Part shown: positions 17,806 to 28,446 of the stretch, piece by piece | Numbering within the stretch: the stretch's first letter is position 1 | Layout of the letters: each line of letters starts with the position of its first letter | From: Verrucomicrobiia bacterium | GTDB lineage: Bacteria > Verrucomicrobiota > Verrucomicrobiia > Verrucomicrobiales > Akkermansiaceae | Length of the DNA: 53,960 nucleotides | Assembly (NCBI GenBank): GCA_947462875.1 | Contig: CANHQJ010000025.1 | Location: 1 to 53,960 of the forward strand | Direction of reading: 5' to 3' | Translations under genes and position numbers: made by a program | Notes under the pieces: model-generated | Told to the model about the DNA's origin: nothing | The model's database searches: none | What the model saw: only the letters and a program-made list of their open reading frames with translations

Positions 17806-18972
17806 TCAGTAGTCGAGTTTGGTCCAGGCCGCGTTGTTTTTCGATGACTTCACGGCCGCCTCGATGAAGGCCATGCCGGTGACGCCGTCGTCCACCGTCG
17901 GGAAATCATAGCCATCGGCGGGTGCGGGATTGCCCAGAATGGCATCGGTGATCGCCTCGGCCGCCGCGCAATAGATGTTCGCAAACGCCTCGATGAATGC
18001 CTCCGGATGGCCGAAGGGCGTGCGGGTGTTTTTCTGCGCCGCAGCACCGTTGTAGCTGTTGCCGCGACGCCAGATTTGACGCGGTTGATCGGCGAATTTC
18101 ACGATCAGCTCATTCGGGTGCTCCTGATGCCATTCGATCGAGGCCTCGGTGCCGTAGATGCGGACGTTGAGGTTGTTTTCGTCACCGGTGGAAATTTGCG
18201 ACGCGTAGAGAACGCCGCGCGCGCCGCCCTTGTAGCGCAGAAGCATGCTGCCATCGTCATCGAGCGGACGCCCGGGGATGAAGGTATTGAGCTCCGCCGC
18301 GACTTCTTCGAGCTCCAACCCGCTGATGTATTGCGCGAGATTTTCCGCATGCGTGCCGATATCGCCGATGCAGTTGGAAACGCCCGAAACGCTCGGGTCC
18401 ATGCGCCAGTTCGAGATGGCGCCATCGGTCGCGTCCTTCAGTGCCGAAATGGCATAGCCCTGCGGGTATTCCGCCACCACTTTGAGGATGCGGCCGAGTT
18501 TGCCCTCGCGCACCATGGCACGGGCTTCCTTGACCATCGGATAGCCGGTGTAGTTGTGGGTGAGTGTGAACACCAGTCCGCTTTTTTTCACGATCTCGCG
18601 CAGCTCCTTGCCCTCGGCGAGGGAGAATGCCAGCGGCTTCTCGCAGATCACGTGAATGCCCGCTTCCAGAAACGCCTTGGCCACCTTGTAGTGCAGGTCG
18701 TTGCGGGCGACGATGCTGACGAAGTCGATGCGCTCGCCCACCGGCAATGCGGCTTCCTTGGTCGCCATTTCCTCATAGCTGGTGTAAACGCGGGAAGGAT
18801 CGAGGAACAGGTCCTGTCCCGAGAGTTTCGACTTTTCGGGATTCGAGGAAAAACAGCCGGCGACCAGTTCGATCTTGCCATCGAGATTCGCCGCCATGCG
18901 GTGAACCGCGCCAATGAATGCTCCGCGTCCGCCGCCGACCATTCCCATTCTGAGTTTGCGATTGAGTGACAT
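17806..18972 (-). CDS. Gfo/Idh/MocA family oxidoreductase
   Basis: A 388-aa NAD(P)-dependent sugar or cyclitol dehydrogenase. The Rossmann motif GMVGGGRGAFIG is at residues 9-20, and CEKPLAFS, with the catalytic-region lysine, lies near 115. A C-terminal alpha/beta domain with GDIGTHAENLAQY (the family's G-x-H/D-x-x-D/H-like substrate loop) follows. No signal peptide is seen, so it is probably cytosolic. PVC bacteria carry many paralogues, and the substrate is not predictable here. It stands alone on the minus strand, and a strong terminator follows. Confidence 0.9.
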   Translation of the reverse strand: MSLNRKLRMGMVGGGRGAFIGAVHRMAANLDGKIELVAGCFSSNPEKSKLSGQDLFLDPSRVYTSYEEMATKEAALPVGERIDFVSIVARNDLHYKVAKAFLEAGIHVICEKPLAFSLAEGKELREIVKKSGLVFTLTHNYTGYPMVKEARAMVREGKLGRILKVVAEYPQGYAISALKDATDGAISNWRMDPSVSGVSNCIGDIGTHAENLAQYISGLELEEVAAELNTFIPGRPLDDDGSMLLRYKGGARGVLYASQISTGDENNLNVRIYGTEASIEWHQEHPNELIVKFADQPRQIWRRGNSYNGAAAQKNTRTPFGHPEAFIEAFANIYCAAAEAITDAILGNPAPADGYDFPTVDDGVTGMAFIEAAVKSSKNNAAWTKLDY

Positions 18973-19041
18973 ATGTTGTGTGAGAAGTGTGACACCACAA
19001 AAACCACGGGACAGCGGCCGATGTCGAGCAAAATCCGTGCA

Positions 19042-19434
19042 CTACGATCCGCACTCTAACAAGTATTCCCGCCACACCGGCACATCCGCCGGCGCCCATT
19101 CCAGCGCGGAAAACTCCTCGCAGGAACACCAGCGCAGCGCCGCATGCTCCAGCGCTTGCGGCTCTCCCGCGGTGATGCGGCAGAGATACGGCAAGAGCCG
19201 CATGGCCCCGCGGCCGTAGTCCCACTCCACCGGGCTGAGCGCTCGTCCGCAGCACACCTCGATCGCCAGTTCCTCGCGCATTTCACGGATCAGCGCCGCT
19301 TCCGGCGATTCGCCAGGCTCGACCTTGCCGCCGGGAAACTCCCACAATCCGCCGAGATGCGAGCCCAGGGCCCGTTGACATACCAGCACCGCACCATCTT
19401 CCCTGACCAAAATCGCACAAACCACGTGCACCAT
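19042..19434 (-). CDS. Nudix hydrolase, MutT-like
   Basis: A 130-aa Nudix protein. The Nudix box runs from Gly36 to Ile58 (GKVEPGESPEAALIREMREE) with the metal-binding R50-E51 and E54-E55. The usual Gly near its end is Ala57. Size and the WEFPGGK lead-in resemble MutT-type 8-oxo-dGTP diphosphatases, so nucleotide-pool cleaning is likely but other NTPs are possible. It has its own ATG at 19,434 and lies 69 bp upstream of the oxidoreductase gene on the same strand. Confidence 0.88.
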   Translation of the reverse strand: MVHVVCAILVREDGAVLVCQRALGSHLGGLWEFPGGKVEPGESPEAALIREMREELAIEVCCGRALSPVEWDYGRGAMRLLPYLCRITAGEPQALEHAALRWCSCEEFSALEWAPADVPVWREYLLECGS

Positions 19435-19518
19435 GGCGGCAGTGTGAGGGATGGGCGCGCCAGGTCAATCGGGAAAAAATGCGCCTACTCTAGCACCACT
19501 TTATCATCGTTGCAAAAC

Positions 19519-19547
19519 TTGACAGTTAGCTGGATATCTAGTGTAGT
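19519..19547 (+). promoter_or_regulatory. Promoter of hicBA
   Basis: A perfect TTGACA (19,519-19,524), 17 nt, then TGTAGT (19,542-19,547). The start is expected at about 19,554, which is the A of the hicB ATG, so the message may be leaderless. HicB-type antitoxins often repress their own promoter, but no clean operator palindrome was found. Confidence 0.6.
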
Positions 19548-19553
19548 AACGAC

Positions 19554-19760
19554 ATGACATTGACCGCAATTTTGACACCGGCGGATGAAGGTGGTTATGT
19601 CGCCTTCAATCCGGAAACGGGCACAACCTCACAGGGAGAGACCATTCCCGAAGCGCTTCAGAATTTGTCCGAGGCCACGGAGTTGTACCTGGAAGAGTTC
19701 CCGCTCGCAAAGTCAGGGAGATCATTGCTAACCACTTTCGAAGTAATGGCACATGCCTAA
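19554..19760 (+). CDS. hicB: HicB family antitoxin
   Basis: A 68-aa protein with the short HicB fold. MTLTAILTPADEGGYVAFNP and the following ETGTTSQGETIPEALQNLSE match the partial RNase H-like domain of HicB antitoxins, ending before any added DNA-binding domain. It should bind and block HicA. Its stop overlaps the hicA start by 8 bp. Antitoxin-first order is the less common arrangement for hicAB but is well known. Confidence 0.88.
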   Translation: MTLTAILTPADEGGYVAFNPETGTTSQGETIPEALQNLSEATELYLEEFPLAKSGRSLLTTFEVMAHA

Positions 19761-19971
19761 GCTGCCTCATGTTTCTGGTGCAGAAGCGATAAGAGCTATG
19801 CAACGGCTGGGCTTTGAAGTTGCCAGACAGAAAGGTAGCCACATTGTGATGCGTCGAGATACCGATGGTTGTGTGATACCAAATCATCGGGAAATTAAAA
19901 CTGGCACATTGGCTGGTATACTGCGGCAAGCAGGTGTGTCGGCTGAAGAATTTATCCAAGCGCTACGTTGA
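19753..19971 (+). CDS. hicA: HicA family mRNA-interferase toxin
   Basis: A 72-aa HicA toxin with the double-stranded-RNA-binding-like fold. QKGSHIVMRR carries the catalytic His30, and the family pattern NHREIKTGTLAGILRQAG follows. HicA cuts mRNA when freed from HicB and slows growth. It is intact. It overlaps hicB by 8 bp and is followed after 22 bp by the DUF1287 gene. Confidence 0.9.
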   Translation: MPKLPHVSGAEAIRAMQRLGFEVARQKGSHIVMRRDTDGCVIPNHREIKTGTLAGILRQAGVSAEEFIQALR

Positions 19972-19993
19972 TCGAACCAAATAAGACCACACT

Positions 19994-20575
19994 ATGAAAC
20001 GCCTATTGATTCTCTCCCTATTCATTTTCACAGTAACTTGCGGTATCTCGCCAGCACAGGAAGCACTTCCCGCAAAACTCATCACCGCCGCCCGTTCCCA
20101 AGTCGGCGTCACCACCACCTACGATCCGGCCTACGTCGCGTTGAATTATCCGATGGGCGACCTGCCGCGTGAGCGCGGTGTCTGCACCGATGTGGTGATC
20201 CGCGCGTTGCGCGATTGTGGCTATGATTTGCAGGAGTTGGTGCATCTCGACATGAAAAAAAACTTCGCCGCTTATCCGAAAAACTGGGGCCTGAAGAGCA
20301 CCGACAAAAACATCGACCACCGCCGCGTGCCGAATCTCATGACCTACTTCACCCGCCGCGGCATGAAACAACCCGCCGGCGATGATCCCAAACGCTTCCA
20401 ACCCGGCGATCTGGTCACCTGCCTCGTCGCCAAAACCCTGCCGCACATCATGATCGTGAGCGACAAACGCGGCCCCTCCGGCCACTACCTGGTGCTGCAC
20501 AACATCGGCGCCGGTGCCTGCGAGGAGGATTGCCTCCACGACTACCCGCACACCGGCCATTTCCGCTGGAAATAA
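19994..20575 (+). CDS. Secreted DUF1287 protein (NlpC/P60-like)
   Basis: A 193-aa exported protein. The signal peptide MKRLLILSLFIFTVTCGISP ends near residue 22. The mature part has ARSQVGVTTTYDPAYV, then ERGVCTDVVIRALRD with candidate nucleophile Cys64, and LPHIMIVSDK with the candidate His. This is the DUF1287 layout, related to papain-like NlpC/P60 amidases. It may cut a peptide or amide bond in the cell envelope; the substrate is unknown. It is on the same strand as hicBA and may be read through from it. Confidence 0.82.
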   Translation: MKRLLILSLFIFTVTCGISPAQEALPAKLITAARSQVGVTTTYDPAYVALNYPMGDLPRERGVCTDVVIRALRDCGYDLQELVHLDMKKNFAAYPKNWGLKSTDKNIDHRRVPNLMTYFTRRGMKQPAGDDPKRFQPGDLVTCLVAKTLPHIMIVSDKRGPSGHYLVLHNIGAGACEEDCLHDYPHTGHFRWK

Positions 20576-20661
20576 CCCGCGAAATCAAGCGCATACCAGT
20601 TGACAGCAGGGGCTTCCGAGCGAAAGATTCTGCTCGTAAACCGCGTAGTTGTATTACAAAA

Positions 20662-23600
20662 ATGAAACAGTTCAACCCCTGCCTTTTCTCGCTGATGCTC
20701 CTGCCCGCTTGGGTGCAGGCGGAGGAAAAACTTTCCTTCAATCGCGACATCCGACCCATCCTCAGCGACAAATGCATCGGCTGCCACGGGCCCGATGCGA
20801 AGCACCGCGAAGCGGGTCTGCGTCTCGATCTTCCCGAGGCCGCCTACGCGCCGCTCACCGAGAGCCAGGGCTTTGCGATCGTGCCGGGCAAACCGGAGGA
20901 AAGCCATGTCATGAAACGGATCGACTCGAAAGATCCCGACTCCGTCATGCCTCCGCCCAAGTCGCACAAGACCTTCACCAAAACCGAGCGCGATCTCATC
21001 GAGCGCTGGATCCGCGAAGGTGCCGTCTATCAGCCGCATTGGTCCTACACCCCCTTGGTCCGACCAGCGGTGCCCACCGTCAAAGGGGCGGTCAACAATC
21101 CCATCGATGCCTTCATCCTCGACCCCTTGGAAAAAAAGGGCATCTCGCCCAGCTCCGAGGCCGCGCCTAACGATTTGCTGCGCCGCCTCAGCCTCGACCT
21201 CACCGGTCTGCCCCCCTCGCCGCAGGACGTGGCGGCTTTTTCCCAAGCCCCCGGCACTTACGATCAAAAAGTCGAAGCACTGCTCGCCTCACCCCGCTAT
21301 GGCGAGCGCATGGCAGTGCCGTGGCTGGACGCCGTTCGCTATGCCGACACCGTCGGTTTCCACGGCGACCAAAACATGCGCGTCTTCGCCTACCGCGATT
21401 ACGTGATCGATAGCTTCAATCGCAACAAGCCCTTCGATGTCTTCACACGCGAGCAGATCGCCGGCGACTTGCTGCCGAATGCCACCGATGAACAACGCAT
21501 CGCCTCCGCCTTCAACCGGCTCAATCTGATGACGCGCGAGGGCGGCGCCCAGCCGAAGGAATACCTTGCCAAATCCTCCGCCGACCGCGTGCGCGCCATC
21601 GGCATCGCCTTTCTCGGGCAGACCACCGGCTGTGCCGAATGCCACGATCACAAGTACGACCCCATCACCGCGAAGGACTTCTATTCCTTGGCGGCGTTTT
21701 TTGCCGATGTGCAGCAGTGGGGCGTCTATGCCGATTACAACTACACGCCCAATCCCGAACTGCGCGGCGTGAACAATGACTTCCCCTTTCCTCCCGAGCT
21801 GGTCTCGCAATCCCCGGCCTTGCTGGAGCGCATGAAGCGCATCGAGGCGGATATCCATACCCTGTTAGGAAAAGTTCCCGTCGCCAACGAAGCTCACGGC
21901 GCGTGGCGCGATTCGATCAAAGCCTACGCCACCGCCCATCCCGATGGCTGGCGTGCGATGGTGGTAAAATCTGCTACCAGTAAAAAAAATACACCCATCG
22001 CGATCCAAGCCGATGGCAGCGCCACCGCGACAGGTGCTCTGATCAAGGATGAGGAAATTCTCTACGACCTCGGCGATGGCATCACCGGCATCACCGGCAG
22101 CATCGGCAGCCTGCGCATCGAGGCCATGCCGGATGACGCGTTGCAAGGCTTCGTCGGCCGCTCGCCGCAAGGGCATTTCTCCCTCACGCCCAGCGTCGAG
22201 ATCATCGATCCCACGGGCAAGGCGACACCTGTCAAGATTGCCTACACCCAAGCCGACCTCAATCGCCCCACAGGATACGCAAATGGTTTCGAAAAGAGCA
22301 TCAGCTTCGGCGCCACCTGGATGAGCGCGCCCGCACTGCTCGAACAACCCGCCACCCTCACCAAACGCACGCAGACTGCCGTGTTCTGCTTTGCCACGCC
22401 CACAGCGGTGCCCGCTGGCAGCAAGCTCGTCGTGCGCGTGAAATCCGCCGATGTCGGACGCCTGCGTTTTTCCACCTCACCCGTGCTCAATCCCGTGCCC
22501 GGACAGCCCGCATTCAGCCAACGTTTCCTCAGCGAACTCGATCGCAGCACGGTCCCCTACCACCTCTGCGCCACCAGCGAGGCCCAACTGCCCGCCGAGT
22601 ATCGCACCTTGCTCACGGAACTGCGCCTCTGCCGCGGCGGATGGACCCGCACCGTCACCACCGTCTCCGTGCCCAAGGACAAAAAACTCACCACCCGCAT
22701 CCTGCCGCGCGGCAATTGGCAGGACGAGAGCGGTCCCGTCGTCAAGCCCGCCGTGCTGTCGTTCCTGCCCCAAGACTCCCTGCCAAAAGACCGCGAGCTC
22801 ACCCGCCTCGATCTGGCCAACTGGATCACCGCCAAGGAAAATCCCCTCACCGCCCGCAACTACGTCAACCGCCTGTGGAAACAATTTTTCGGCAAAGGGT
22901 TGTCCAATGTGCTCGACGACCTCGGCGGCCAGGGCGAAGCCCCCACGCACCCCGAGTTGCTAGACTGGCTCGCCTGCGAGTTCCGCGATTCCGGCTGGGA
23001 CACGAAACACATGGTCCGCCTGATCGTCAGTAGCAAAACCTATCGCCAGGCCGCCGCCACCCGCAAGGATTTGTTGGAAACCGATCCCGCGAACCGCCTG
23101 CTCGCCCAGCAAAGCGCGCGTCGTCTGGATGCCGAATTCATCCGCGACAACGCCCTCACCATCGCCGGATTGCTCGATGTTTCCTACGCCGGCGGCCCGC
23201 CAGCGAAACCCTACCAACCACCCGGCTATTATACCGCCATCCAGTTTCCAAGCCGCGACTGGGTCACGGACACGGGGCACAGCCGCATGCGACGTGGCCT
23301 TTACACCCATTGGCAACGCACCTTCATGCATCCGATGCTGGCAAACTTCGATGCCCCCTCGCGCGAAGAGTGCAGCGCCGATCGCATGCAGGCCAACACT
23401 CCCCAGCAAGCGCTCACCCTGCTGAACGACCCCGTTTTCGTCGAGGCCGCCAATGCCCTGGCCCTGCGCATCAAGGACGCGGGTTCCCTGCAGGCATCGA
23501 TCACCCAAGCCTTCTCCCTCGCCCTCGCCCGCAGCCCGCGCGATGAGGAAATGAAAGGTCTCGTGGCATTTTACAACAAACAGCTCGCTCTCTTTACCTC

Positions 23601-23700
23601 TGGAGAAAGCAAAGCGGGCAACATGACAAACGAACAAGCCGCGCTGGCACAAACCTGCCGCGTGATCCTCAACCTGCATGAATGCATCACGAGGTATTGA
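20662..23700 (+). CDS. PSCyt1/DUF1549/DUF1553 cytochrome c-domain protein
   Basis: A 1,012-aa exported protein of the planctomycete-cytochrome type. The signal peptide (MKQFNPCLFSLMLLPAWVQA) is followed by PSCyt1 with the haem site CIGCH near residue 40. DUF1549 follows with a second haem-like CAECHDHKYDP near 330, and DUF1553 makes up the C-terminal 250 residues (NYVNRLWKQFFGKGL onward). Such proteins are abundant in PVC bacteria and are linked, without direct proof, to polysaccharide use. The start is the ATG at 20,662; the frame is open to 20,530 but that part overlaps the DUF1287 gene. Its usual partner DUF1501 lies downstream, here separated by a four-helix-bundle gene. Confidence 0.9.
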   Translation: MKQFNPCLFSLMLLPAWVQAEEKLSFNRDIRPILSDKCIGCHGPDAKHREAGLRLDLPEAAYAPLTESQGFAIVPGKPEESHVMKRIDSKDPDSVMPPPKSHKTFTKTERDLIERWIREGAVYQPHWSYTPLVRPAVPTVKGAVNNPIDAFILDPLEKKGISPSSEAAPNDLLRRLSLDLTGLPPSPQDVAAFSQAPGTYDQKVEALLASPRYGERMAVPWLDAVRYADTVGFHGDQNMRVFAYRDYVIDSFNRNKPFDVFTREQIAGDLLPNATDEQRIASAFNRLNLMTREGGAQPKEYLAKSSADRVRAIGIAFLGQTTGCAECHDHKYDPITAKDFYSLAAFFADVQQWGVYADYNYTPNPELRGVNNDFPFPPELVSQSPALLERMKRIEADIHTLLGKVPVANEAHGAWRDSIKAYATAHPDGWRAMVVKSATSKKNTPIAIQADGSATATGALIKDEEILYDLGDGITGITGSIGSLRIEAMPDDALQGFVGRSPQGHFSLTPSVEIIDPTGKATPVKIAYTQADLNRPTGYANGFEKSISFGATWMSAPALLEQPATLTKRTQTAVFCFATPTAVPAGSKLVVRVKSADVGRLRFSTSPVLNPVPGQPAFSQRFLSELDRSTVPYHLCATSEAQLPAEYRTLLTELRLCRGGWTRTVTTVSVPKDKKLTTRILPRGNWQDESGPVVKPAVLSFLPQDSLPKDRELTRLDLANWITAKENPLTARNYVNRLWKQFFGKGLSNVLDDLGGQGEAPTHPELLDWLACEFRDSGWDTKHMVRLIVSSKTYRQAAATRKDLLETDPANRLLAQQSARRLDAEFIRDNALTIAGLLDVSYAGGPPAKPYQPPGYYTAIQFPSRDWVTDTGHSRMRRGLYTHWQRTFMHPMLANFDAPSREECSADRMQANTPQQALTLLNDPVFVEAANALALRIKDAGSLQASITQAFSLALARSPRDEEMKGLVAFYNKQLALFTSGESKAGNMTNEQAALAQTCRVILNLHECITRY

Positions 23701-23737
23701 AGAGCGGGAGATGGGGGGACTAGGAGATGGGGAGACC
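23701..23737. repeat. G-rich degenerate repeat before the four-helix-bundle gene
   Basis: GAGCGGGAGATGGGG and GGAGATGGGGAGA follow the DUF1553 stop directly. They are reverse complements of the 24,148 array unit and of the octamer at 1-73, so the four-helix gene has G-rich sequence before it and C-rich sequence after it, in inverted sense. Confidence 0.7.
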
Positions 23738-23760
23738 AAAAATATCATAACCTAATAACT

Positions 23761-24147
23761 ATGAAAATCGATAGACACACCGACCTGGAAGTATTCAAAC
23801 AAGGATTTTCTTCTGCTATGGACGTATTTCACGCTAGCAAATCTTTTCCCATCGAAGAACGCTATTCACTGACGGATCAAATCCGGCGATCTTCACGCTC
23901 GGTATGTGCCAACATCACTGAGGCTTGGCGCAAACGACGATACCCCGCATCTTTCGTTGCGAAGCTCTCAGATGCGGAGGCGGAAGCAGCTGAAACACAA
24001 ACATGGCTTCAATTCGCCGTAGAGTGCGAATACATCGACAAAAAGTCCGCCAAAGCTCTCTATTCCCAATACAATTCCATCCTCGGAATGCTCGTTACCA
24101 TGATCAACGATCCCGACAGCTGGACAATCCCGACACGAAAAAAATAA
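23761..24147 (+). CDS. Four-helix-bundle protein (S23/IVP family)
   Basis: A 128-aa helical protein. LTDQIRRSSRSVCANITEAW (about residues 36-55) is the signature of the family found in 23S rRNA intervening sequences (TIGR02436), and related to Avd of diversity-generating retroelements. Members form small pentameric bundles that may bind nucleic acid; their role is unclear. No reverse transcriptase or variable-repeat pair was seen here. It sits between the DUF1553 and DUF1501 genes and is flanked by short G/C-rich repeats, which suggests insertion into an older two-gene unit. Confidence 0.88.
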   Translation: MKIDRHTDLEVFKQGFSSAMDVFHASKSFPIEERYSLTDQIRRSSRSVCANITEAWRKRRYPASFVAKLSDAEAEAAETQTWLQFAVECEYIDKKSAKALYSQYNSILGMLVTMINDPDSWTIPTRKK

Positions 24148-24199
24148 CTCCCCCGCTCCCCCGCTCCCCCGCTCCCCCGCTCCCCCGCTCCCCCGCTCA
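24148..24199. repeat. Octamer tandem array (CTCCCCCG)n
   Basis: Six and a half copies of an 8-bp unit begin directly after the stop of the four-helix-bundle gene and end 18 bp before the DUF1501 start, where they may affect expression of that gene. Confidence 0.92.
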
Positions 24200-24217
24200 T
24201 CGAACTCTCACACAGCT

Positions 24218-25639
24218 ATGTCACTCACTCTCGATCCACTTTCCATCAACCGTCGTTCCTTCCTGGAAAAATCATTCGCCGGTATCGGCGGCATCGCTTT
24301 TGCCTCGTTGCTGCAACAGGCGCGCGGTGAGCAGGCCCCGTGGCCGGGACGCTACGATAACGCCTTGCACTTCGCCCCCAAGGCGAAACGGGTGATCCAC
24401 TTGTGCATGGCGGGCGGGCCTTCGCAGTTCGAGTCCTTTGACTACAAACCCGAGCTCAACAAACTCAACGGACAGCCGTTTCCCGAAAGCTTCACCAAGG
24501 GCCAACAGCTCGCACAGTTGCAGGGCTCCAAGCTCGTGGCGCGCGGTTCCTTCGCCAAGTTCCAGCAGCACGGACAATCCGGCATCTGGGTTTCCGATAT
24601 TTTCCCCCATATGGCGAAAATGATCGATGAATTTGCCGTGATCAATTCGATGACCACGGAACAAATCAACCACGACCCCGCGCATGCGTTTTTCAACAGC
24701 GGCTCCATCGTCAAAGGCCGTCCCTCGATGGGATCCTGGTTGCTCTACGGACTCGGTGCGGAAACCTCCGAGCTTCCCGGCTACATCGTGCTCATGTCGG
24801 CAGGCGGCGGCGGCGCGCAACCCGTCAGTTCACGCCAGTGGTCCTCCGGTTTCCTGCCCGGGAAATACCAAGGCGTCCAGTTCCAATCGAATGGTGCCGC
24901 CGTTCACTACCTCGGCAATCCCGATGGCGTTTGCCAATCGACACAGCGCCAGGTCGTGGATGAAGTCAAACGCATGAACGGCCTCTTGGCCGAGACCCGT
25001 TACGACAGCGAGATCGCCGCGCGCATCTCGCAGTACGAAATGGCTTTCCGCATGCAAAGCTCCGTTCCGGGACTCACCGAGCTCACAGGAGAACCGAAAA
25101 GCGTGCTGGATCTCTACGGCATCAAGGAGCCTAACGAATCGAGCTTCGCCCGCAACTGCCTGCTCGCGCGTCGCATGGTCGAGCGCGGTGTGCGCTTCGT
25201 GCAACTCTACCACCGCGCCTGGGATCACCACAGCAACATCGAAAAGGACATGCCGTTTTCCGCCCGCAATACCGATCAGGCCACGGCGGCGCTGATCATG
25301 GACCTGAAACAGCGCGGCATGCTGGAAGATACCCTGATCATCTGGGGCGGAGAATTCGGCCGCACACCGATGGGCCAGGGCACGGGCCGCGACCACCACA
25401 TCAACGCCTTCAGCCTACTCATGGCCGGCGGCGGCATCAAGGGTGGCACGGTGTATGGCAAGACCGATGAACTCGGCTACGGTGTCGCGGAAAACAAAGT
25501 CACCGTCCACGACCTGCACGCGACGATGCTGCATCAGCTCGGCATCAACGACGCCGCCTTCACCTACAAATTCCAAGGCCTAGACTTCAAACTCAGCGGC
25601 GTGGAACCGGCCAAGGTGCTCAAGCCGATCCTGGCCTAG
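24218..25639 (+). CDS. DUF1501 protein, Tat-exported
   Basis: A 473-aa protein of the DUF1501 family (alkaline-phosphatase-like superfamily). The N-terminus has a Tat signal: NRRSFLEKSF at residues 10-19, then a hydrophobic stretch. Mature-part landmarks include HLCMAGGPSQFESFDYKP, DHHSNIE and IIWGGEFGRTPMGQGTGRDH near the C-terminus, with His/Asp residues that could bind metal. The family is a constant partner of PSCyt/DUF1553 proteins in PVC bacteria; its reaction has not been shown, though hydrolase activity is often proposed. No Shine-Dalgarno is visible before the ATG. It converges on sdhB and shares the terminator at 25,644. Confidence 0.9.
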   Translation: MSLTLDPLSINRRSFLEKSFAGIGGIAFASLLQQARGEQAPWPGRYDNALHFAPKAKRVIHLCMAGGPSQFESFDYKPELNKLNGQPFPESFTKGQQLAQLQGSKLVARGSFAKFQQHGQSGIWVSDIFPHMAKMIDEFAVINSMTTEQINHDPAHAFFNSGSIVKGRPSMGSWLLYGLGAETSELPGYIVLMSAGGGGAQPVSSRQWSSGFLPGKYQGVQFQSNGAAVHYLGNPDGVCQSTQRQVVDEVKRMNGLLAETRYDSEIAARISQYEMAFRMQSSVPGLTELTGEPKSVLDLYGIKEPNESSFARNCLLARRMVERGVRFVQLYHRAWDHHSNIEKDMPFSARNTDQATAALIMDLKQRGMLEDTLIIWGGEFGRTPMGQGTGRDHHINAFSLLMAGGGIKGGTVYGKTDELGYGVAENKVTVHDLHATMLHQLGINDAAFTYKFQGLDFKLSGVEPAKVLKPILA

Positions 25640-25643
25640 GCAG

Positions 25644-25673
25644 AAAAAGGCGCGCCTGACTGCGAGGCGCGCC
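25644..25673 (-). terminator. Terminator between DUF1501 and sdhB
   Basis: A perfect 9-bp stem GGCGCGCCT/AGGCGCGCC with a 7-nt loop. On the minus strand TTTTT follows, so it ends the sdhCAB message. The strong stem may also slow transcription from the other side. Confidence 0.88.
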
Positions 25674-25679
25674 GACCAT

Positions 25680-26435
25680 TCAGACCAACTGCTCCTTCAG
25701 AGACGCGACGGTGTAATCGCGGTTCATGCGGGCGATGTGATCGACGCTGATCTCTTTCGGGCAGGCGGCTTCGCATTCGTATTGGTTGGTGCAGTTGCCG
25801 AAGCCTTCGGCATCCATCTGACGCACCATCGCCAAGACACGCTTGTCGCGCTCCGGCTGGCCTTGCGGCAAGTGGCCGAGGTGGGAAACTTTCGCCGCGG
25901 TGAAAAGCATCGCCGAGGAATTTTTGCACGCCGCAATGCACGCACCACAACCGATGCAGGCGGCGGCATCGAAAGCGGCATCGGCATCGGGTTTCGGAAT
26001 CGGCAGTGAGTTCGCATCCACGGCGGAACCGGTGCGCACGTCGATGTAGCCACCCGCCGCGATGATGCGATCCATCGCCGAGCGATCGACGATCAGGTCG
26101 CGGATCACCGGAAACGCCCGTGCGCGGAACGGCTCGATCCAGATGGTATCGCCATCGCGGAACTTGCGCATGTGCACCTGGCACGAGGTGATGCCTTTTT
26201 CCTTGCTGTGCGGCACGCCATTGATCGTAAGCGAGCAGGCGCCGCAAATGCCCTCGCGGCAGTCGTGATCGAAATGGATCGGCTCGCCACCGGACTCGAT
26301 GATGCGCTCGTTGACGATGTCCAACATTTCCAGAAAGGAAGCCTCTTCCGGAATGTTTTTCGCATCATAGGTTTCGATGCTCCCCTGATCCTGAGGAGTT
26401 TTCTGACGCCAGACTTTGAGTGTGAGATTGAGCAT
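25680..26435 (-). CDS. sdhB: Succinate dehydrogenase iron-sulfur subunit
   Basis: A 251-aa SdhB that passes electrons from the flavin to the membrane subunit. The [2Fe-2S] site is [16 protein letters not shown] (about 61-76). [13 protein letters not shown] and [11 protein letters not shown] bind the [4Fe-4S] and [3Fe-4S] clusters. It lies 18 bp after sdhA and ends the operon with a strong terminator. The single membrane subunit upstream fits the non-classical B-type complex II, as in epsilonproteobacteria and Bacteroidota. Confidence 0.95.
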   Translation of the reverse strand: MLNLTLKVWRQKTPQDQGSIETYDAKNIPEEASFLEMLDIVNERIIESGGEPIHFDHDCREGICGACSLTINGVPHSKEKGITSCQVHMRKFRDGDTIWIEPFRARAFPVIRDLIVDRSAMDRIIAAGGYIDVRTGSAVDANSLPIPKPDADAAFDAAACIGCGACIAACKNSSAMLFTAAKVSHLGHLPQGQPERDKRVLAMVRQMDAEGFGNCTNQYECEAACPKEISVDHIARMNRDYTVASLKEQLV

Positions 26436-26453
26436 AACAGAACAGGGTGAAAA

Positions 26454-28427
<1,974 letters not shown>

Positions 28428-28446
28428 GGTTCGAGAATGTTAGAGG

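Noticed and set aside
23761-24147. Possible diversity-generating retroelement (Avd-like protein)
   Set aside because: No reverse transcriptase and no template/variable repeat pair are visible; the family member is of the S23/IVP type.
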